Below are positions 10,077-17,624 of a DNA stretch of 64,000 bases, one piece after another (position 1 is the first letter of the stretch; each line of letters starts with the position of its first letter). This DNA is from Commensalibacter nepenthis (lineage in GTDB: Bacteria; Pseudomonadota; Alphaproteobacteria; Acetobacterales; Acetobacteraceae), in the NCBI RefSeq assembly GCF_029953305.1, contig NZ_JASBAN010000001.1, positions 806,001 through 870,000 of the forward strand, written 5' to 3'. The position numbers and the translations under genes were made by a program. A model generated the notes under the pieces. It saw only the letters and a program-made list of their open reading frames with translations. It had not been told where the DNA came from and did no database searches.

Positions 10077-10664
10077 ATGAACTTTCAAGCTCGTTTATTG
10101 CCTTTCTTTTCTTTATTGCTAGGCTCTGCCTATATGGCGATGCTTCTTTCATCTGTTTCTGCAATCGCACAAACAGTCACAGGACATCCACATGCACAAA
10201 AAAATCCTCAACATCAACAAAAGCACCCTCAAGCCTCTGATGATGACGATCAAGACGATAATGCAAACCCTGGGGAAAAAGATAAAAACCCAACCCAATT
10301 ACTGTTCGATGCAATTAATACCGGCAATCTACGCCAAGCTCAAGAAGCATTAAGCCGTGGGGCGGATATGCATGCTTCTAATGTTTTAGGACAAACCCCT
10401 TTGGAAATGTCTGTTGACCTTAATAGAGACCGCATTACATTCCTATTATTGTCAATGCGTGGATATAATAACTCCCCACAACAACTTGCTAGTGTATCTA
10501 CAGAAACTTCAGGCGTTACCATCAAAGACGGCAAAGCACGTATGTCTGTTAAAGGTAAAAATAAACGTGGCACTATAAACGCTTCTAATGGTTCTGCTTA
10601 TAATTCACAAAATAATGGAACTCCTAAACCTGAAATCGGCTTTTTGGGATTTCAAAATAGATAA
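10077..10664 (+). CDS. secreted ankyrin-repeat-like protein with His/Asp-rich segment
   Basis: A 195-residue protein with an N-terminal signal peptide (hydrophobic core about 8-27, cleavage expected after Ala31 in SAIAQT), so it should be periplasmic. Residues 37-62 are rich in His, Gln and Asp (HPHAQ..., then DDDDQDD), which could bind metal but may just be a linker. Residues 72-130 look like one and a half ankyrin repeats (LLFDAINTGNLRQAQEALSR, then GQTPLEMSVDLNRD). The C-terminus is Ser/Asn/Gly/Lys-rich and ends GFLGF. I prefer ATG 10077 over 10038 because the latter puts a charged extension before the signal peptide and GGA lies upstream of 10077. It trails the VWA gene by 84 bases and may belong to the same operon. 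Function unknown. Confidence 0.75.
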   Translation: MNFQARLLPFFSLLLGSAYMAMLLSSVSAIAQTVTGHPHAQKNPQHQQKHPQASDDDDQDDNANPGEKDKNPTQLLFDAINTGNLRQAQEALSRGADMHASNVLGQTPLEMSVDLNRDRITFLLLSMRGYNNSPQQLASVSTETSGVTIKDGKARMSVKGKNKRGTINASNGSAYNSQNNGTPKPEIGFLGFQNR

Positions 10665-10677
10665 TTTTTCTGGTTAA

Positions 10678-11775
10678 TTATTTCTTTTCCATCGTTTGAT
10701 TATACTCGGTGCGTAATACGTCCAAAGCATGTAACGCACCGTCTTTTTCAAAATGCCAAAATGTCCAACCATTACAAGAGGGCGCGTTGGTAACAACAGC
10801 ACCTATTTTATGAATAGATCCCCTTTGATTACCACTGACAATCGTACTATCCGAAGTTACCGTTGCAAACACACGACGTTGACGATCCATTAAGACCGTG
10901 CCAGGTTGAATAAACCCTTGTTCAATCAAATTTCCAAAAGGAACCCTAGGAATTTCACGTTTCGATGGTGAAATCTTGATATCTTTAACAGGTAATGGCG
11001 TTTCCGTTTCAACACGTGCAGTGGCTGCTTTTAAATAATCTGGATGCCGCTCTATCCCTATAAAACGACGTTGTAAACGTTTTGCAACTGCCAACGTAGT
11101 TCCCGTACCTGCAAAAGGATCCAACACAACATCATCTATATTAGTAGAAGATAACAGTACTCGATATAACAAACTCTCTGGCTTTTGAGTCGGGTGTAAC
11201 TTTAACCCATGCTCATTACGCAAGCGCTCATTGCCTGTACATAACGGCAAAAACCAATCAGAACGCATTTGAATATCGTCATTTAATGTTTTCATGGCCT
11301 GATAATTAAATCGATATTTGCTATCAGCCCCTTTGGCAGCCCAAATCAAGGTTTCATGAGCGTTTGTAAAACGACGTCCTTTAAAATTTGGCATAGGATT
11401 AGATTTGCGCCAAATAATATCGTTCAATATCCAAAAACCAAGATCTTGTAAAATCGTGCCAATACGGAAAATATTATGATAAGAACCAATTACCCAAATT
11501 GTTCCATCCTTACGCAGTATCCGATGGCACTCTTTTAACCAATCCCGACAAAATTGATCGTAAACAGCGAAACTCTGGAATTTATCCCATTCCTCAGTAA
11601 CCCCATCAACCAGCGTATCATCGGGTCTACGCAACTCGCCCTGTAATTGCAAATTATAAGGAGGATCCGCAAACACACAATCAATCGATGCTGATGGTAA
11701 ATTCTTCATAACTTGAATACATTCTCCCTTTATCACCTGATCCAAAGGAAGATTCAACATGACCGCACCGCTCAT
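10678..11775 (-). CDS. ccrM: CcrM-type adenine-N6 DNA methyltransferase (GANTC)
   Basis: Orphan beta-class DNA adenine methyltransferase; the CcrM family methylates GANTC and couples gene expression to the cell cycle in alphaproteobacteria. The catalytic motif DPPY is at 37-40, HPTQKP at 194-199 and the SAM-binding DPFAGTGTT at 219-227, giving the beta order. The C-terminal 80-90 residues (about 275-355, with GTVLMDRQRRVFATVTSDS and NGWTFWHFE) form the RAMA-type DNA-binding domain that is typical of CcrM. No restriction endonuclease gene is nearby. The ATG overlaps the rnhB stop (ATGA), so the two are translationally coupled. A second ATG at 11760 is possible. Specificity is assigned from family, not measured. 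Confidence 0.93.
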   Translation of the reverse strand: MSGAVMLNLPLDQVIKGECIQVMKNLPSASIDCVFADPPYNLQLQGELRRPDDTLVDGVTEEWDKFQSFAVYDQFCRDWLKECHRILRKDGTIWVIGSYHNIFRIGTILQDLGFWILNDIIWRKSNPMPNFKGRRFTNAHETLIWAAKGADSKYRFNYQAMKTLNDDIQMRSDWFLPLCTGNERLRNEHGLKLHPTQKPESLLYRVLLSSTNIDDVVLDPFAGTGTTLAVAKRLQRRFIGIERHPDYLKAATARVETETPLPVKDIKISPSKREIPRVPFGNLIEQGFIQPGTVLMDRQRRVFATVTSDSTIVSGNQRGSIHKIGAVVTNAPSCNGWTFWHFEKDGALHALDVLRTEYNQTMEKK

Positions 11776-12404
11776 AGTTTTTCCGACACGAATGCCGCCT
11801 CATTATTTTGCAAATTCATTTTAAAAGAAAGTTGTTTGACCGTGACAAATCCTTGACGATGATGTGGGGAACAACCATTCTCATTCAACGCTTGACGATG
11901 GAAAACTGTTGGATAACCGACGTTTTTATCCCATCCATAGGCAGGCCATTTTTTGGCTAAACGCGCCATCAGGCGATCTCGGATAACTTTTGCAACAATA
12001 GATGCCGCAGCAATTGAAAAAGACAGTCCATCCCCTTTGATAATTGGCTGTGTCATACATCCAAAGTTGGGCGCAAAATTCCCATCAACCAATACAAGTT
12101 TGGGTGAAACATGCAACTTATACACAGCCCTCTTCATCGCCAAAGCGGCTGCTTTTTTTATATTTAATACCAAAATTTCAGTAACCGATGCCGCAGCAAT
12201 ACCGATATAAGTCTGAGGCAGATTCATAAGACGTGTAAAGATTTGCTCTCTTAAAACAGGTTTTACTCTTTTAGAATCATCTAAATTATGTCGCAAGTCC
12301 TGTGGTAAAAACCCTTGGAACATGACTGCTGCGGCCACAACTGGCCCCGCAATACATCCCACTCCCACTTCATCAACCCCTGCTATTTCTATGGCATATT
12401 GCAT
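11772..12404 (-). CDS. rnhB: ribonuclease HII with altered GRG motif
   Basis: Cytoplasmic RNase HII, which nicks at ribonucleotides embedded in DNA to begin ribonucleotide excision repair. Active-site carboxylates are visible at D11 and E12 (AGVDEVGVG), in VDGN, and in KGDGLSFSIAAASIVAKV; the late GYPTVFHRQAL and GCSPHHRQGF motifs are also present. The family's conserved DEVGRG is DEVGVG here: the arginine of the GRG motif, which contacts the RNA-DNA junction, is valine. Length (210) is normal. It is upstream of ccrM and overlaps it by four bases, an arrangement common in alphaproteobacteria. Shine-Dalgarno sequence before ATG 12404 is weak. Confidence 0.92.
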   Translation of the reverse strand: MQYAIEIAGVDEVGVGCIAGPVVAAAVMFQGFLPQDLRHNLDDSKRVKPVLREQIFTRLMNLPQTYIGIAAASVTEILVLNIKKAAALAMKRAVYKLHVSPKLVLVDGNFAPNFGCMTQPIIKGDGLSFSIAAASIVAKVIRDRLMARLAKKWPAYGWDKNVGYPTVFHRQALNENGCSPHHRQGFVTVKQLSFKMNLQNNEAAFVSEKL

Positions 12405-12457
12405 TTATATTTAAGTACTCTATATTGGTTTTTTCACGAAATCATAATATACTCAAC

Positions 12458-12462
12458 GAGTC
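12458..12462. promoter_or_regulatory. GANTC (GAGTC) site upstream of rnhB-ccrM
   Basis: The sequence GAGTC, a CcrM target, lies 54 bases upstream of the rnhB start. On the minus strand it falls just before TATATTATGAT, a plausible -10 region. It is the only GANTC I see in this intergenic stretch (12405-12563). Confidence 0.5.
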
Positions 12463-12496
12463 GCAAAAGAATAGAGGGAAAATATCAAATTTAAAA

Positions 12497-12537
12497 AAAA
12501 GCTGTTTTTTCTTTTTGTCATAGAAAAAACAGCTTTT
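12497..12537. terminator. bidirectional intrinsic terminator
   Basis: A perfect 15-base inverted repeat (arms 12497-12511 and 12523-12537, core AGCTG/CAGCT flanked by A and T runs) with an 11-base loop. It lies directly after the minus-strand gene ending at 12564 and before the rnhB promoter region. The T-run supports termination on the minus strand. Confidence 0.85.
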
Positions 12538-12563
12538 ATAATTATTTTGTATAATTAACAAAA

Positions 12564-12974
12564 TTAATTTTTTTTACGGCAACAACATTTTAATAATTTT
12601 GTTACAATAATTCCTACAACGCCAGCAACACCTAATGAAAGAATAGGCCGATCACGAACAAAATTGACCAAAGATTCTAATTTTCCTTCATCACCATATA
12701 AGCGATTAAATTCATCTTCAGCACTTGCAGCGAAATCTTCAGCTTTGCCTTGGAAACCAGAAAAATGATCATCAGCTTTGTTTTTTAAATCATGAAAACC
12801 ATCTTTAACGGTATTTTTAGCATCATGATATTTATCTTTTGCATCATTTTTAAGGTCATGCAAATTGTCTTTTGCTTTGTTTGCTGTGTCTTTTAGTTTT
12901 TCTTTACCTTGATCTACAGCATTTTCAACTTTATCACTTACATCTTTGACGGAATCTTTTAGATCTTTACTCAT
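12564..12974 (-). CDS. small tail-anchored DUF883/YqjD-like protein with 11-residue repeats
   Basis: A 136-residue, strongly charged helical protein with one C-terminal transmembrane segment (about 111-129, ILSLGVAGVVGIIVTKLL) and a short CCCRKKN tail. The RDRP-hydrophobic-KKN ending resembles the ElaB/YqjD (DUF883) family, inner-membrane proteins linked to ribosome association in stationary phase; family assignment is tentative. Residues 35-67 are three consecutive 11-residue units (KDNLHDLKNDA, KDKYHDAKNTV, KDGFHDLKNKA) like LEA or apolipoprotein amphipathic repeats. A clear AAAGGGAT Shine-Dalgarno sequence precedes the ATG. It is monocistronic: a terminator follows and the next gene upstream is divergent. 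A stress or stationary-phase role is inference. Confidence 0.7.
   Translation of the reverse strand: MSKDLKDSVKDVSDKVENAVDQGKEKLKDTANKAKDNLHDLKNDAKDKYHDAKNTVKDGFHDLKNKADDHFSGFQGKAEDFAASAEDEFNRLYGDEGKLESLVNFVRDRPILSLGVAGVVGIIVTKLLKCCCRKKN
12774..12872 (-). repeat. three tandem 33-base units encoding KDxxHDxKNxx
   Basis: In-frame triplication within the DUF883-like gene, residues 35-45, 46-56 and 57-67. The units keep Lys1, Asp2, His5, Asp6, Lys8 and Asn9 and vary elsewhere, so this is an old or selected repeat rather than a recent duplication. Confidence 0.75.
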
Positions 12975-13271
12975 TATATTATATCCCTTTCAAACAAAAT
13001 TGAATCTCTTTTGAACATTTCAATTATGGCAATAGTATTTTATAAAGTCCATACTTTATCCAAAATAAATCCTTAAATTTCAACATAAAAAATAAAAACT
13101 CAATTTATAGTTTGATTATATATATTTTATCTCAAGAAGTTCTTTATAAAAAATATATAATTTCTGATAATGATGTCATAAAATTATCATTATTTGTGTG
13201 CAAATAAAAATTAAATAAATATATTAAATAAAACTATTCTGGAAAAAACCTATCACAAGATCGTAGAACGA
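12975..13271. other. AT-rich divergent intergenic region
   Basis: It separates the minus-strand DUF883-like gene from the plus-strand RND pump and must hold both promoters. It is extremely AT-rich, so promoter calls by eye are unsafe. One inverted repeat, TGATAAT at 13165-13171 and ATTATCA at 13183-13189, is a possible operator for the pump. I see no coding sequence. Confidence 0.5.
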
Positions 13272-14468
13272 ATGTCGTCGCCCACTGCACCTCAAAACAA
13301 TCAACAGCCTGAAAATTCTTCTTCCTCTACCCCACATCATTATAAATGGATAAAAAGATTTTTTCTTCTTTTTATTCTGTTGATTATTTTAGTGATAGGG
13401 TATCGTTTTGCACATTCTTTTTTCCCCTCTTCAGAAAAAAAAGTAGCAACATTACCCCAACCTGTTGCAGTTGCCATTGCAAAACATCAAAATGTCCCCA
13501 TTATATTTACAGAACTTGGCACCGTCATTCCAATTGCGAATATTACTGTTCCAGCCAGAACCTCGGGTTACCTACAGCAAGTTTATTTTACCGAAGGACA
13601 AATGGTAAAAAAGGGCGATTTATTGGCATTGATTGATCCACGCCCTTATGAAGCTCTTAAAGCACAATATGAAGGCACATTAAAAGCTGATGAAGCCTCA
13701 TTAAAACAGGCAAAATTAGATAATGCTCGTTATCAACAACTTTTAAAACAAAATAGTATTGCGCCTATGACAGCGCAAGATCAACAATACAAAGTGGCTC
13801 AGCTCGAAGGGCAAATTAAAGCAGATCAGGCTTTAATCAAACAACAAGAATTGAATATTATGTATTCCCATATTCGTGCATCAGTGGATGGGAGGATTGG
13901 GATCAGACAAGTTGATGCTGGAAACTATGTCACCGAGGGACAAAGTAACGGGATTGCTATTTTAACACAAATGACCCCAATTTCTGTGATTTTAACCGTT
14001 CCTGAAAATAAACTTGGCATGGTTTTGGATGCATTAAAACAACAACCTGAACTTTCTGTCGAAGCATGGAACAACGATAACACCACAAAATTAGCCGATG
14101 GAAAAGCCAGTGTCGTTGATAGTCAAATTGATACCTCAACAGGAACCGTAAGAATGCGTGCCATTTTCCAAAATGCCAATTGGGAACTGTTTCCAAATCA
14201 ATTTGTAAACGCACATATCCTAGTCAAAACCTTACATGATGTTTTAACAGTACCGAACAATGCCATTCAAACAGGTCCTGATGGTGCATTTGTCTATATA
14301 GTGCAAGACAACTCCAGCGTTAAACTCCAAAATATTAAAACAGGCTATAATGATGGGGAATATACGGTGATTGAATCCGGATTAAATCTTAATGACAAAG
14401 TGGTAACCGATGGTATCGATCAACTGCGTGACGGTGCCAAAGTGACTATTCCTAATAATCCACAATAA
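13272..14468 (+). CDS. RND efflux periplasmic adaptor (MdtA-like)
   Basis: Membrane-fusion protein that links inner-membrane RND permeases to the outer-membrane channel. Residues 1-24 are polar; a transmembrane or signal-anchor helix follows (about 31-48). Then come the barrel-sandwich half LGTVIPIANITVPARTSGYL with FTEGQMVKKGDLLALIDPRP, a coiled-coil hairpin (about 120-200), the second lipoyl half (HIRASVDGRIGIRQVDAGNY), a beta-barrel and a membrane-proximal domain ending KVTIPNNPQ. The two following genes are both permeases, as in mdtABC of E. coli, so it probably serves a heteromeric permease. The Shine-Dalgarno sequence before ATG 13272 is weak. No regulator gene is adjacent. Confidence 0.92.
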   Translation: MSSPTAPQNNQQPENSSSSTPHHYKWIKRFFLLFILLIILVIGYRFAHSFFPSSEKKVATLPQPVAVAIAKHQNVPIIFTELGTVIPIANITVPARTSGYLQQVYFTEGQMVKKGDLLALIDPRPYEALKAQYEGTLKADEASLKQAKLDNARYQQLLKQNSIAPMTAQDQQYKVAQLEGQIKADQALIKQQELNIMYSHIRASVDGRIGIRQVDAGNYVTEGQSNGIAILTQMTPISVILTVPENKLGMVLDALKQQPELSVEAWNNDNTTKLADGKASVVDSQIDTSTGTVRMRAIFQNANWELFPNQFVNAHILVKTLHDVLTVPNNAIQTGPDGAFVYIVQDNSSVKLQNIKTGYNDGEYTVIESGLNLNDKVVTDGIDQLRDGAKVTIPNNPQ

Positions 14469-14498
14469 CACTTAATTATTTATTTTTGGATCGTTCTA

Positions 14499-17400
14499 AT
14501 GAATCCTTCGCGTCTATTTATTCTGCGCCCCGTGGCAACGACTTTGCTCATGCTTGCTATTCTAATTTGCGGGATATTAGGCTATCGCTTTTTACCACTC
14601 TCTGCTTTGCCTCAAGTTGATTATCCTACCATTACTGTCAGCACTTTTTATCCTGGTGCCAGTTCAGAAGTCATGATGACTTCTGTCACTGCCCCTTTGG
14701 AAACACAATTGGGTAAAATTCCAGGGCTGGATGAAATGACATCCCAATCCTCTGGCGGGGCTTCGGTGATTACGTTACGATTCAGCCTCAGCATGTCTAT
14801 GGATGTGGCTGCTCAAGAAGTGCAAGAAGGAATTAACCAAGCAAACTCCCTGTTACCAAGTGATCTACCAACCCCACCTATTTATGCCAAAGTAAACCCT
14901 GCCGACACACCGATTTTCACCTTGGGCATTACTTCTTCCACACTTCCTCTGACAGAAGTAGAAGATTATGTAAATACAAGATTGGCAGCCAAAATCAGTC
15001 AAATTGCTGGTGTAGGGTTAGTCACCTTATCAGGGGGACAACGCAAAGCCATTCGTGTCCAAATGAATATACCTAAATTAACTTCTTATGGAATTGATTT
15101 GGATAATGTTCGGACAACTATTGGCAATGTCAATGTTAACTCCCCAACAGGGAATTTCGATGGATCACAACGCTCTATTACACTACAAGTCAATGGACAG
15201 ATTCAAAGCCCTGGGCAACTTTTAAACCAAATTATCGCCTATAATAATGGCGGTCCTGTTCGATTACGTGATGTTGCCACCGTTGTACAAGGTCCTGAAA
15301 ACACACAATTACAAGCTTGGGCAAATAAAACACCTGCTCTTATTTTAAACGTACAACGCCAACCCAGTGCCAATATTATTGATGTTGTCGATAATATCAA
15401 AAGAATTCTTCCTCAAATAGAAAACTCTCTACCCTCTGGGATTGCTCTAACGCCTCTAACAGACCGCACTATTACCATTCGCGCATCTGTCCATGATGTT
15501 AAATTAGAGTTATTACTCGCGATCTTCTTAGTTATCGGTGTTATCTTTGTTTTCTTAAAAAATATTTCCGCCACAATTATTCCCAGCCTATCCGTCCCTT
15601 TATCTATTGTTGGCTCTGCAGCCATCATGTATTTGCTGGGCTTTTCTTTGGATAATTTATCCTTGATGGCATTAACCATTGCAACAGGCTTCGTCGTTGA
15701 TGATGCCATCGTGATGATTGAAAATATCAGCCGTTATATTGAAATGGGTGAAGATCGTATGACCGCAGCCCTCAAAGGGTCGGCTGAAATTGGTTTTACC
15801 ATTATCTCACTCACCATTTCATTAATTGCTGTCTTGATCCCATTGCTGTTTATGGGCGATGTGATTGGACGGTTATTCTATGAATTTGCTGTTACTTTAT
15901 CCGTTACCATTATTATTTCAGCCATTGTTTCGTTGACACTGGTTCCGATGCTTTGTGCGCGTATGTTAAAAGAGCAAAAAGAAGCACCCAAAGAACATTT
16001 CTTTGATCGGATTATTCATGGAATTATCAGATTCTATGACACAGGACTGCAATTTGTTTTCCGACATCAACCTGCCACATTTTTTATGACGATTTTTACC
16101 TTAATCCTCACGATTATGCTTGCCTATTATATTCCAAAAGGATTTTTCCCAACACAAGATAATGGTATCCTACAAGGCATGTCTGTGATGTCTCAGACTT
16201 CTTCTTTACAAGTTGTTTCAAAAAAACAACAAGAATTGGCTGATGTGATTTTAAAAGACCCCGATGTTGTTAGCCTGTCTTCTTTCATCGGTATTGATGG
16301 TCAAAATATGACTATTAACCAAGGGCGGTTTTTGGTAAATTTAAAAGAACGCAGCAAACGGTCTGCCACTGCACAAGAAATCGCAAAAAGAATTAGTATC
16401 GCCGCCCATCACGTGATTGGCACTCAACTCTATTTACAGCCTGTTCAAGATCTTTCTTTAGAAACCTCATTTAGTGCAACACAATATCAATTCTTGTTAG
16501 AAAATCCAGATTATGACCAATTCCAAATTTGGGTGCCTCGACTGATTGAACAATTAAAACAAAATCCAATCCTAACGGATGTGACCTCTGACCTCCAAGC
16601 CGAAGGACCCGTGGCGAATATTATCTTGGATCGTACGACAGGCGCCAGATATTCCATTACTCCACAAACCATTGATAATGTTTTATATGATTCCTTTGGA
16701 CAGCGTCAGGTTTCTACAATCTATACACAATCTAATCAATATAGAATTATCCTTGAATCTGAACCTAAATTCCAAAAACAAATCCAATCATTAAGCCAAC
16801 TTTATCTTCCTGGGATCAATGGCAGCTCGTCCTCTACCAGTGGTTCGACACGTAACCCAACCTCTGGTTTAGTACCCTTACTTGGGGTAACATCTGTTAA
16901 ATACTCAACAGCACCCTTGTTAATTACCCATTGTAAACAATTTCCTGCGACAACGATCTCCTTCAATGTTGCTAAAAATGCTTCTTTGGGCGATGCTACC
17001 CAAGCCATTGTGCAAGCTGAAAAAGAATTAAACCTGCCTAAAAGTTTCGTTATTAATTTTCAAGGGGTCGCATCCGCTTTTGAAAAAAGCCTAAGTAACG
17101 AACTCTTTTTAATTATTGCTGCCGTTGTTGCTGTCTATATTGTATTAGGGATTTTATATGAAAGCTTTATTCACCCTATAACAATTTTATCCACGCTCCC
17201 CTCTGCTGCGATTGGGGCATTATTCGCATTGTGGATCGACGGCAGTAATCTGGACATTATGGGCATTATTGGTATCGTTCTCTTGATTGGTATTGTTAAA
17301 AAGAACGCCATTATGATGATTGATTTTGCCCTTGAGGCAGAAAGAGTCGAGAATAAATCACCTTTGGAAGCTATTCATCAAGCAGCACTCCTTCGTTTTC

Positions 17401-17624
17401 GCCCAATTCTGATGACCACATTAGCCGCCATGTTTGCAGCTATTCCTATGATGTTAGGAACAGGAACAGGATCTGAATTGCGTCATCCACTAGGGATCTG
17501 TATCTTTTGGGGGTTAGTCGCCAGCCAATTATTAACCTTGTTTACCATCCCTGTTGTGTATTTATATATGGCAAGGTTCAACACATGGTTGCGTAACCTC
17601 ACAATGGCAAAGAAAGCTGGGTAA
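14499..17624 (+). CDS. RND efflux permease 1 (MdtB-like)
   Basis: Proton-driven inner-membrane multidrug permease of 1041 residues, HAE-1/MdtBC type, with 12 predicted helices and two large periplasmic loops. The proton-relay aspartates in TM4 are present (ATGFVVDDAIVMIENI) and so is the TM10 lysine (LIGIVKKNAIMMIDFAL). The N-terminus PVATTLLMLAILICGILGYR is typical. A Ser/Thr/Gly/Asn-rich insertion at about 769-787 (GINGSSSSTSGSTRN) lies in the second periplasmic loop. The stop overlaps the start of the second permease as TAATG, so the two are made together, probably as a B2C or similar heterotrimer as known for MdtBC. Substrates cannot be predicted. Confidence 0.93.
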   Translation: MNPSRLFILRPVATTLLMLAILICGILGYRFLPLSALPQVDYPTITVSTFYPGASSEVMMTSVTAPLETQLGKIPGLDEMTSQSSGGASVITLRFSLSMSMDVAAQEVQEGINQANSLLPSDLPTPPIYAKVNPADTPIFTLGITSSTLPLTEVEDYVNTRLAAKISQIAGVGLVTLSGGQRKAIRVQMNIPKLTSYGIDLDNVRTTIGNVNVNSPTGNFDGSQRSITLQVNGQIQSPGQLLNQIIAYNNGGPVRLRDVATVVQGPENTQLQAWANKTPALILNVQRQPSANIIDVVDNIKRILPQIENSLPSGIALTPLTDRTITIRASVHDVKLELLLAIFLVIGVIFVFLKNISATIIPSLSVPLSIVGSAAIMYLLGFSLDNLSLMALTIATGFVVDDAIVMIENISRYIEMGEDRMTAALKGSAEIGFTIISLTISLIAVLIPLLFMGDVIGRLFYEFAVTLSVTIIISAIVSLTLVPMLCARMLKEQKEAPKEHFFDRIIHGIIRFYDTGLQFVFRHQPATFFMTIFTLILTIMLAYYIPKGFFPTQDNGILQGMSVMSQTSSLQVVSKKQQELADVILKDPDVVSLSSFIGIDGQNMTINQGRFLVNLKERSKRSATAQEIAKRISIAAHHVIGTQLYLQPVQDLSLETSFSATQYQFLLENPDYDQFQIWVPRLIEQLKQNPILTDVTSDLQAEGPVANIILDRTTGARYSITPQTIDNVLYDSFGQRQVSTIYTQSNQYRIILESEPKFQKQIQSLSQLYLPGINGSSSSTSGSTRNPTSGLVPLLGVTSVKYSTAPLLITHCKQFPATTISFNVAKNASLGDATQAIVQAEKELNLPKSFVINFQGVASAFEKSLSNELFLIIAAVVAVYIVLGILYESFIHPITILSTLPSAAIGALFALWIDGSNLDIMGIIGIVLLIGIVKKNAIMMIDFALEAERVENKSPLEAIHQAALLRFRPILMTTLAAMFAAIPMMLGTGTGSELRHPLGICIFWGLVASQLLTLFTIPVVYLYMARFNTWLRNLTMAKKAG

